Shown: in pieces, positions 46,572 to 53,882 of the stretch
Layout of the letters: every line of letters starts with the position of its first letter
Position numbering within the stretch: position 1 is the first letter of the stretch
NCBI RefSeq assembly: GCF_025972045.1
Contig: NZ_JAPDHX010000004.1
Location: 124,001 to 188,000 of the forward strand
Source of the DNA: Micropruina sonneratiae
Lineage (GTDB): Bacteria > Actinomycetota > Actinomycetes > Propionibacteriales > Propionibacteriaceae
DNA length: 64,000 nucleotides
Reading direction: 5' to 3'
Made by a program: the position numbers and the translations under genes
Notes under the pieces: model-generated
What the model was told of the DNA's origin: nothing
What the model saw: the letters and a program-made list of their open reading frames with translations, nothing else
Databases searched by the model: none

Positions 46572-48260
46572 CTACTTGGCCGACCGCAGGTGCGTCATGA
46601 TCACCAGCATGTCGCTGTTGGTCGCGTACGGATCTTCCTCACTGGGCCAGCCGACGGCCTTGTCGGTGCGGTAGATCATCCGGGCGGGTGCGTAGATCAA
46701 CGAGGTCACCGGGAACTGGGTGATCATCGTGTTCACCAGCTCGCCGACCAGCTTCTTCTGCTCGCCCGGGTCGGTCGATCCCGACAGCGCGGCCACGGTG
46801 GCGTCGGTGGCCGGATCGTTCCACCGCTGCACGTTGGACTGCACCTTGGTCTTGGTGGGGATCTGGTCGCTGGCCAGCTTCGAGCCGATGTTGCGGGCCA
46901 CCTCGCAGCCGCCGTGCAGGTACTCCAGCACCATGTCGAACTCGCCGGACTTCTTCTGGGCGTCCACGTTGTCGGGGGCGCTCTTGACGGTGGAGGCGTC
47001 CAGCTTCATCGACTTGAGGTTGCGGACGATGACCTCGACCGTCGACTCGTAGTCGATCCAGCCGGCCTGCACGGTGAACTTGATCTTCAGCGGCGAGCCG
47101 TCGGGGTTGGTGCGCATGCCGTCGGCACCCACCGCGTAGCCGGCGGCGTCGAGCAGCTGCTCGGCCTTGGCGGTGTCGAAGGGCAGCACGGTGTCAGTCT
47201 TCAGGTCGTCCGGCATCAGGTCCTCGGCGTAGGGCAGCTTCAGGCCGGTCTGCGACGCGGGCTTCATGATGCCGTAGGTGGCCTTGGTGCTGATCTCGTC
47301 CTTGTTGATGCCCTGGCTGTAGGCCTCGCGGAACTTCACGTCGTTGAACGGCGCCTTGGTCAGGTTGGGGGTGAGCACCGTGGTGCCGGCCGGCGCGTAC
47401 CAGAAGTGGTTCAGCGTCGGGTTCTTGTCGACGAAGGCGACCTGCGGGTTGGGGATCTCGCCCCAGTAGGCGTCCAGTCCCCCGGCGTTCAGCTTCAGTG
47501 CTGCCTGGGTGGCGTCGTAGTTGCCCTCGAGCACCAGCTTCTCGACCTTGATCTTGTCGGCCTGCCAGTAGTCGGCGCGGCGATCCAGCACCAGCTTGCG
47601 GCCGTTGTACGAGGCCAGCGTGAACGGTCCGGTGCCGACCGGCTCCTTGTCGATGTACTTGACCGGGTCGTCGATCTTCTCCCAGATGTGCTTCGGCAGC
47701 ACCTTCACGGCGATGATCGAGTCGAACTTCGCGGCAGCGTTGCCGCTGAAGGTGATCGTCACGTTGTTGCCGTTCACGGCCACGTCGGTGGCGTGCTTGC
47801 CGAAGGTGTCGTTCCAGACGCCGGCGGTGTCCAGAGCGGGAAAGTCCTTGCCGATGTCCAGGGAGAACTTGACGTCGTCGGGGGTCAGCGGCTGGCCGTC
47901 GCTCCAGGTGACTCCCTCACGAACGGTGAAGGTGAGCTTGTCGGGGCCCTCCCACTTGTACTCGGTGGCCAGCCACGGCGTCATCGTGCAGTTCAACGAG
48001 TTGCGGATCATCAGCGGCTCGTAGAAGTACGTCTTGGTCAGCGCGTTCGGCGAGAACGGGTTGAAGTTGACCAGGCCACCGACGTTCTCGGCCACCTCGG
48101 CCGGCAGCGTCACCTGCTCGATCATGGCGTCGGTGCCGGCGGTGTTGCCGTCGGTGGGACCGGGCTGGTTCTGGTTGGTCTGGATTCGCCCGGAACAGGC
48201 GGTCAAGGCGAGAGCGCCGGCCATGGCCAGCGCCGCGAACCCTGTGATTCGGCGCGTCAT
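46572..48260 (-). CDS. Solute-binding lipoprotein, family 5
   Basis: 562 residues. A signal peptide ends in the lipobox ALTAC (Cys22), so the protein is tethered outside the membrane. The body matches extracellular solute-binding family 5 (OppA/DppA-like): TKTYFYEPLMIRN, TFTVREGVTWSDGQPLTPDDV, VGTGPFTLASYNGRKLVL, FREAYSQGINKDEIS. Family 5 members bind peptides, nickel or oligosaccharides; the surrounding glycosidases argue for an oligosaccharide. The ATG has GAGGAG upstream. It is the first gene of the leftward arm of the sugar locus. Confidence 0.88.
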   Translation of the reverse strand: MTRRITGFAALAMAGALALTACSGRIQTNQNQPGPTDGNTAGTDAMIEQVTLPAEVAENVGGLVNFNPFSPNALTKTYFYEPLMIRNSLNCTMTPWLATEYKWEGPDKLTFTVREGVTWSDGQPLTPDDVKFSLDIGKDFPALDTAGVWNDTFGKHATDVAVNGNNVTITFSGNAAAKFDSIIAVKVLPKHIWEKIDDPVKYIDKEPVGTGPFTLASYNGRKLVLDRRADYWQADKIKVEKLVLEGNYDATQAALKLNAGGLDAYWGEIPNPQVAFVDKNPTLNHFWYAPAGTTVLTPNLTKAPFNDVKFREAYSQGINKDEISTKATYGIMKPASQTGLKLPYAEDLMPDDLKTDTVLPFDTAKAEQLLDAAGYAVGADGMRTNPDGSPLKIKFTVQAGWIDYESTVEVIVRNLKSMKLDASTVKSAPDNVDAQKKSGEFDMVLEYLHGGCEVARNIGSKLASDQIPTKTKVQSNVQRWNDPATDATVAALSGSTDPGEQKKLVGELVNTMITQFPVTSLIYAPARMIYRTDKAVGWPSEEDPYATNSDMLVIMTHLRSAK

Positions 48261-48427
48261 CGGATCTCCTCACGTGGTCGATTCTTGTCAGCATGATCCG
48301 CACATACCCGGGGCGTCAACGGATTGTGCGCATGAAAGTACTTTCATGGCCCAGTGCGCCTACTTTCAGTTATTTACACGCCCGCAACGGGTGTTCAAGG
48401 CCACATTTTCGGTGGTAGACAAAACGA
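48261..48427. promoter_or_regulatory. Divergent control region of the sugar locus
   Basis: This 167-base, relatively A+T-rich gap separates the leftward transport arm from the rightward enzyme arm. For the leftward side, TTGACG (complement of 48314-48319) is a -35 candidate with CATGCT (complement of 48290-48295) 18 bases on. For the rightward side, TAGACA (48416-48421) lies 6 bases before the ATG, with TTCAAG about 16 bases upstream. The palindrome at 48331-48348 lies 11 bases beyond the leftward -35, and a half-site ACTTTCA occurs again at 48362-48368. Confidence 0.65.
48331..48348. promoter_or_regulatory. 18-bp palindromic operator, probable LacI-family site
   Basis: CATGAAAGTACTTTCATG is a perfect palindrome located between the divergent promoters. 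It resembles LacI-family operators of the TGAAAGCGCTTTCA type, but with TA rather than CG at the centre. It is the natural target of the LacI protein encoded at 41589-42599. Confidence 0.7.
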
Positions 48428-51400
48428 ATGACCATGAGCACAGTGCGTCATGACGGATGCCTGGCCACCCCCACCGGCTGGGGTGGCCTGGCCCGCCTGG
48501 ACCTGGCGGGCCTGTCCATGCTGCAGTACCCGGCGAGTAGCTGTGAGGCCGGTGCAGGTGGAGTGTGGCTACGGGTCCTGCACGGTGAACGAGCACACCC
48601 GGTGCGGCTGGCGGACCCCTCCGCTCCCGTGCCGGTCTCGCGCTACCCCGACGGGTTCGCGGTGTCGTCGCACACCGATTCGCTGCAGTATTCGCTGCGC
48701 TTTTCGCTGCACGAACCCGAATTAATGTGGCAATGGTCGGTGAGCGTGACCAATAACGGCACGTCGGCAATCGAATTCGACACGGTGATGGCCGCCGATA
48801 TCGCATTGGCGCCTTTCGATGTGGTACGTATCAACGAGTTCTACGTCAGCCAGTACCTCGATGTGACGCCGTTGTGGCACCAGCGCTGGGGCCGGTGTCT
48901 GGCGGTGCGCCAGAACATGCCCGGACCGAGGGCGCCCTGGGTGCTGTTGGGCTGCTACGGCGGCGGAGCGGGGTGGGCGAGTGACGCCAGGCAACTCGGC
49001 CCGGTGGTCGACGCCGAACTGGCCGGGCTGCGCCGGCGGGCCCTTCCGAACCGGCGGCTGCAGCACGAGCACACCCTGGCGGTGCTGTCCTCGAAACCGG
49101 AGGTGCTGCAGCCCGGCGAGACCCAACGCGGCGGCTTCTTCGGCCTGCTCGTCGAGGACCACCCCGCCGCGACCGGGCCGGGCGACGTCGATGCGGCCCC
49201 GGCGGCCCCGCTGCCGGTGGTGGAACGGGGGACGGAGCCCGGACTGCCCGCCGAGTCCGCCTCACTGGTGGTCCGGGCCGCGCAGCTCGACGGCGCGCCA
49301 CTCGACCCCGGCGAGCTGGCCGCGCTGGTCGGCGATGACGTGCGGGTGGTGGAACGGCAGGCCGACGCCTGGTGGGAGGCCGTGGGGCCCCCCGGAGAAG
49401 TGCTGGTGAGCGCCGCGAAGCAGGCAGCCGTGCTGCGCCCGCATGGGCAGCTGCTGCGGACCTCCGCGGCGACGACCCCCACCCGGACCTGCCTCACGGC
49501 GACGGTCTGGATGGACGGCGTGTTCGCCGCGCAACTCACCCGCGGTCACGTCGGGCGGCGGCCGATGCTGACCACCACCCGCACCCACCTGGGCCTGCAA
49601 CGCAGCCAGGGCCTACGGCTCTACCTCCGCCGGGGTGGCACGTGGTGGCGGCTCGGGCGGCCCAGCACCTGGGGGTTGCGACCCGACCGCGCCCGCTGGC
49701 TCTACGCCTTCGACGACGTGGTGCTGCAGGTCACCACCACGGCGGCGCAGGCCACCGACGAGTTCGCCGTCGAGGTGCAGACGCTCCGGGGCGCGGTCGA
49801 CGAGCTGCTGTGGGTGGGCCAGTTGGCCGGCGGCGACGACCCGGAACCGACGCTGGAGCTGACCGAATCCGGGGCGATCGCCCGCTGGACCGACCGGACC
49901 CTGCGCGTCCGGTCTGAGGTCGATCCACATCGGGCACCGACTTCGGTGCCCGATGTGGACCAACCCCGACACCGGTTCGCCGCCGACGCCCCCCTGTACG
50001 CCGACGGACGGCAGCGCGGCACCGGCTGGCTCACGCTGCGCAGCGGCGGCGACGTGCGGCTCGTGGTCGACGCTCCCGCCGAGGGCGAACAGCAACCGGC
50101 CGCGACCCCCGGCGGCACCCACCCGGTCCGGCTCGGGTTGAGCCTGACAGGTGGGCCGGCGGCGTCCGAGGTGGCGGAACTGGACCGCATAGTGCCCTGG
50201 TTCGGCCACGACGCCCTGGTGCACTACCTGTCGCCACGCGGCCTGGAGCAGTTCACCGGTGGCGGGTGGGGAACCCGTGACGTGTGCCAGGGCCCGGTCG
50301 GGCTGCTCACCGCGCACGCCGACGACCGGGCCCAGCGCGACCTGCTGGTGCGGGTCTTCTCCGCCCAGCATGAGCGCGGCGACTGGCCACAGGCGTTCGA
50401 GTTCCTCCCCCCGGCCGGGGCCGGGCAGCCCGACGCGCACGGCGACGTGCTGTTCTGGCCGCTGCTCGCCCTGGGCGACTTCCTGCTGCGCAGCCACGAC
50501 GCCGGGCTGCTGGCGGTGCCTGCCGGTTTCGTCGACGACGACGGCCCCACCGCGAAGGCCCCGATCTCGGAGCACCTGACCAGGGCGCTGGCGGTGATCG
50601 AGAACCGGACCGTACCGAACAGCCCGCTGCCCGCCTACGGGCACGGTGACTGGAACGACTCGCTGCAGCCGGCCGACCCGCGGCTGGCGGCGCAGATGGC
50701 GTCGGCGTGGACGGCCACCCTGCAGGTGCAGGCGCTGCGGGCACTCAGTGCCGGGCTGGCGGCGACCGGCGCGGAACCGGCGCTGGCCCGGCGGGCCTCC
50801 GAGCTGGCCGACGCGACCGAGGCGGCGTTGCGGAAGGAGCTGCTGGTCGACGGCGTGCTCGCCGGCTATGGGGTGTTCGACACCGACGGCGTCCGCGACG
50901 AGGTGCTGGTGCATCCGCGCGACGACCGCACCGGATTGACCTACGGGGTGCTGCCCTGGATCCACGCGATCAGTGCCGAGCTGCTCGAACCGGACGCCGC
51001 GGCGCATCATCTGCGGCTGATCGAGGAGCACCTGCTCGGGCCGGACGGCACCCGGCTGTTCGACGCCCCGGTGCCCTACCGCGGCGGCCCGGTGGAGGTC
51101 TTCCAGCGGGCGGAGGCGGCCACCTTCTGGGGACGTGAGATCGGGCTGATGTACACCCACGCACACCTGCGCTACGCCGAGGCGTTGGCGCGGTTCGGCG
51201 ACGCCGGGGGGCTTTTCCGGGCGCTGTGCCTGGTCAACCCGGTCGGCGTCACGGCGCGGGTCGCCGGCGCCCGCCCCCGGCAGAGCACCTGCTACTACTC
51301 CTCGTCGGACGCCGCCTTCGCCGATCGCTATGACGCCGCCGCCCGCTACCCGGCCTCGCTGACCGGCCAGGTGCCGCTGGAGGGCGGCTGGCGGGTGTAC

Positions 51401-51733
51401 TCCTCGGGGCCGGGGCTGTTCCTGCGCCTGCTGGTGGAATGCCTGCTCGGGGTTAACCGGCGCGGTGCCGAACTGCTGCTCGACCCGGTCCTCGACCCGG
51501 CGCTCGACGGCCTCGTCGCCGAGGTGCCTCTCGACGACCGGACGTTGCGGCTGACCTACCGGGTGCGCGGGCCGGGCCACGGAGTCTGCGCGGTGCGGGC
51601 CGGCGGGCGTGAACTGTCGCTGCGGCCGCACCCCAACCGCTACCGGCGCGGCGGCGTCCTGATCGATCGGGGCGACCTCGGCGAACCCGTCGGCGGCGTC
51701 ACCGAGGTGCTGGTGCTGGTGGGCGATGAGTGA
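48428..51733 (+). CDS. GH94 phosphorylase, 1,2-beta-oligoglucan phosphorylase-like
   Basis: 1101-residue cytoplasmic protein of family GH94, which cleaves beta-glucosides with phosphate to give alpha-glucose 1-phosphate. The N-terminal half is beta-sandwich-like with RINEFYVSQYLDVTPL and AVRQNMPGPRAPWVLLG, characteristic of 1,2-beta-oligoglucan (sophoro-oligosaccharide) phosphorylases. The (alpha/alpha)6 barrel has YGHGDWNDSLQP, with the general-acid Asp near 741, and RQSTCYYSSSDAAF. Length fits this subgroup; cellodextrin phosphorylases are shorter and differ at the N-terminus. It overlaps the GH3 gene by eight bases. A perfect 36-bp palindrome (49924-49959) lies within the frame around residue 500. 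Specificity is inferred. Confidence 0.8.
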   Translation: MTMSTVRHDGCLATPTGWGGLARLDLAGLSMLQYPASSCEAGAGGVWLRVLHGERAHPVRLADPSAPVPVSRYPDGFAVSSHTDSLQYSLRFSLHEPELMWQWSVSVTNNGTSAIEFDTVMAADIALAPFDVVRINEFYVSQYLDVTPLWHQRWGRCLAVRQNMPGPRAPWVLLGCYGGGAGWASDARQLGPVVDAELAGLRRRALPNRRLQHEHTLAVLSSKPEVLQPGETQRGGFFGLLVEDHPAATGPGDVDAAPAAPLPVVERGTEPGLPAESASLVVRAAQLDGAPLDPGELAALVGDDVRVVERQADAWWEAVGPPGEVLVSAAKQAAVLRPHGQLLRTSAATTPTRTCLTATVWMDGVFAAQLTRGHVGRRPMLTTTRTHLGLQRSQGLRLYLRRGGTWWRLGRPSTWGLRPDRARWLYAFDDVVLQVTTTAAQATDEFAVEVQTLRGAVDELLWVGQLAGGDDPEPTLELTESGAIARWTDRTLRVRSEVDPHRAPTSVPDVDQPRHRFAADAPLYADGRQRGTGWLTLRSGGDVRLVVDAPAEGEQQPAATPGGTHPVRLGLSLTGGPAASEVAELDRIVPWFGHDALVHYLSPRGLEQFTGGGWGTRDVCQGPVGLLTAHADDRAQRDLLVRVFSAQHERGDWPQAFEFLPPAGAGQPDAHGDVLFWPLLALGDFLLRSHDAGLLAVPAGFVDDDGPTAKAPISEHLTRALAVIENRTVPNSPLPAYGHGDWNDSLQPADPRLAAQMASAWTATLQVQALRALSAGLAATGAEPALARRASELADATEAALRKELLVDGVLAGYGVFDTDGVRDEVLVHPRDDRTGLTYGVLPWIHAISAELLEPDAAAHHLRLIEEHLLGPDGTRLFDAPVPYRGGPVEVFQRAEAATFWGREIGLMYTHAHLRYAEALARFGDAGGLFRALCLVNPVGVTARVAGARPRQSTCYYSSSDAAFADRYDAAARYPASLTGQVPLEGGWRVYSSGPGLFLRLLVECLLGVNRRGAELLLDPVLDPALDGLVAEVPLDDRTLRLTYRVRGPGHGVCAVRAGGRELSLRPHPNRYRRGGVLIDRGDLGEPVGGVTEVLVLVGDE
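49924..49959. repeat. Perfect 36-bp palindrome inside the GH94 gene
   Basis: TCCACATCGGGCACCGA (49924-49940), a two-base centre CT and the exact complement (49943-49959). In frame it encodes a loop-like DPHRAPTSVPDVD segment. Such a long perfect palindrome is not expected from codon constraints and looks like a REP-type unit inserted in frame. Confidence 0.85.
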
Positions 51734-53882
51734 GCGGCCGTGGTTGCGCGAGGGCCCGCTGGAGCACCGGGTCGAGTCGTTGCTGGCCGAGCTGACCCTT
51801 GCCGAGAAGGCGGGCCAGCTCAATCAGCCGGCCAACGTGTCACCGGGTGACGACCACGACGCGCTCGCGGCGGGCCGGATCGGCTCGTCGCTGTACGCCA
51901 GTGGCGCATTGGGCGGCAACGAACGCGACGAGGGCCTGTCGATCGCCGCGATCGAGCAGTGCCAGCGGATCGCCGTCGAGGAATCCCGGCTGGGTATTCC
52001 CGTGCTGTTCGGCCGCGACGTCATCCACGGCCACCGCACTGTCTTCCCCATCCCGCTCGGACTCGCCGCCGGCTGGGACCCCGACCTGGTCGAACGCCTG
52101 GCCGCCGTCGCCGGCGAGGAGGCGGCCCGCGAAGGGGTCGCCTGGACCTTCGCCCCGATGGTCGACATCTCCGAGGAGCCGCGCTGGGGCCGGGTCGCCG
52201 AGGGATTCGGCGAGGCGCCGGTGCTGTCCGGGCGGCTCGCAGCGGCGTCCGTGCGTGGCTTCCAGCGCTCGATCGGTGCGACGGCCAAGCATTTCGTCGG
52301 CTACGGCCTGGCAGCCGGTGGACGCGACTACGACACCGTTCAGGTCGGCGAGAACACGCTGCGGAACCTGCACCTGCGCACCTTCCGCGACGCGGTGGAC
52401 GCCGGGGTGCTGGCCGTGATGGCGTCCTTCAACGACGTCGACGGCACACCCATGCACGCAAACCGGCGGCTGGTCCGCGAGGTGCTGAAGGACGAGTGGG
52501 GTTTCGACGGCGTGGTGGTCGCCGACTGGTCGGGGGTGGGCCAGCTGGTCGACCACGGGGTCGCCGCGGACGCCCGGGACGCCGCCCGGCAGGCGCTGCT
52601 GGCCGGCGTCGACCTCGACATGGCATCGGGCTGCTATCTGGCGCACGCCGAAGAGCTGGTCGTCTCGGGCGCGGTGCCGGCCGAGATCGTCGACGACGCG
52701 GTCCGCCGGGTGTTGCGGATGAAGTTCCGGCTCGGCCTGTTCGACGACCCGTACCCGCGCACCACCGACGAGCCGATCGGGCCCACCGCGTCCACCCGTG
52801 CGCTGGCCCGCGAGGCGGCGGCGTCCTCACTGGTGCTCGTCGGCAACGACGGTGTACTGCCGCTGCGCGAGGACGTTGCGTCGCTGCACCTGACCGGACC
52901 GTTCGTCGACGACGGCGAGGCCCTGCTCGGCACCTGGGTGCTCGACGGGCGGGGCGAGGACGTGGCCACCCCGCTGGCCGCGTTCACCGAACTGCTCGGT
53001 GAGCGAGTGAGCCACACCGACGGCCGGTTCAGCGACCTGGCCTGCCACCGCACCCGTGAGGCGGCAGTCACGGTCGCGCTGCTGGGTGAGCATCCGAGCC
53101 GCTCCGGTGAGGCCAACTCGGTGGCCGACCTGGGCCTGCCGGCAGGCCAACTCGAGGCGCTGCGGCAACTGTGCGACCTGGGCAAGCCGGTGGTCGCGGT
53201 GGTGTTCGCCGGGCGTCCGCTCGACCTGACCGAGGTGCTGCGAGCGGCGTCCGCCGTGCTGGTTGCCTGGCATCCGGGCACCGAGACCGGCCCGGCTCTC
53301 GCCGATGTGCTGTTCGGACGCCGGGAGCCCCGCGGCCGGCTGCCCATGACCTTCCCGCGCAGCACCGGGCACGTGCCGTCGTCGATCCACGCCCGCGGCA
53401 CCTCCCGGGTGATCGATTTCAGCCGCGACGTGTGGGGCGGCCGCTACCTCGACGCTCTCACCCAGCCGCAACTGCCGTTCGGCTTCGGCCTGGCGTACAC
53501 CACCTTCGAGATCGGCCCGCCCGCCCTCGACAGGTCGCAGGTGCCGCTGGGCGGAGAGGTCGGCGTCCAGGTGCCGGTCGCCAACACCGGCGGCCGGCCC
53601 GGGCGTGCGGTGGTGCAGCTCTACCTGCACGATCCGGTGGCCGACGTCACCCGGCCCAAGGTGGAGTTGCTCGACTGGCAGGCCATCGACGTCGACGCGG
53701 GGGCGACCGGGTCGGCACGGTTCACCGTCTCCACCGACGCCTTCGGCTACTACGGGCGCGACCTGAGCCGGAGGGTCGACACCGGCCTGATCCGGCTGAT
53801 CGCCGGTCCGGACGCCGCGCACGGCCAGGCAGTCGAACTCACCGTGACCGAACCCACGGCGACAAGGGAGGACGACGCATGA
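51726..53882 (+). CDS. GH3 beta-glucosidase
   Basis: 718 residues, cytoplasmic. Three parts: the (beta/alpha)8 domain with AKHFVGYGLAAGGRDYD and the nucleophile Asp267 in VVVADWSGV, the second alpha/beta domain with LLGEHPSRSGEANSV carrying the probable acid/base Glu462, and a C-terminal fibronectin-III-like domain (VNTG-like VANTGGRPGRAVVQLYLHD). The family removes terminal glucose from beta-glucosides; close relatives next to 1,2-beta-oligoglucan phosphorylase in Listeria act on sophorose. It overlaps both neighbours, by eight bases upstream and four downstream, showing translational coupling. Confidence 0.9.
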   Translation: MSERPWLREGPLEHRVESLLAELTLAEKAGQLNQPANVSPGDDHDALAAGRIGSSLYASGALGGNERDEGLSIAAIEQCQRIAVEESRLGIPVLFGRDVIHGHRTVFPIPLGLAAGWDPDLVERLAAVAGEEAAREGVAWTFAPMVDISEEPRWGRVAEGFGEAPVLSGRLAAASVRGFQRSIGATAKHFVGYGLAAGGRDYDTVQVGENTLRNLHLRTFRDAVDAGVLAVMASFNDVDGTPMHANRRLVREVLKDEWGFDGVVVADWSGVGQLVDHGVAADARDAARQALLAGVDLDMASGCYLAHAEELVVSGAVPAEIVDDAVRRVLRMKFRLGLFDDPYPRTTDEPIGPTASTRALAREAAASSLVLVGNDGVLPLREDVASLHLTGPFVDDGEALLGTWVLDGRGEDVATPLAAFTELLGERVSHTDGRFSDLACHRTREAAVTVALLGEHPSRSGEANSVADLGLPAGQLEALRQLCDLGKPVVAVVFAGRPLDLTEVLRAASAVLVAWHPGTETGPALADVLFGRREPRGRLPMTFPRSTGHVPSSIHARGTSRVIDFSRDVWGGRYLDALTQPQLPFGFGLAYTTFEIGPPALDRSQVPLGGEVGVQVPVANTGGRPGRAVVQLYLHDPVADVTRPKVELLDWQAIDVDAGATGSARFTVSTDAFGYYGRDLSRRVDTGLIRLIAGPDAAHGQAVELTVTEPTATREDDA

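Noticed and set aside
49613-51823. 736-codon open frame on the minus strand
   Set aside because: Antisense to the GH94 gene, which has a clear family match and couples to the GH3 gene.
53171-53878. 708-base upstream extension of the GH35 frame
   Set aside because: The extension overlaps the GH3 gene in another frame and is Arg/Gly/Ala-rich; the GH35 domain begins right after the ATG at 53879, which shares the ATGA overlap.
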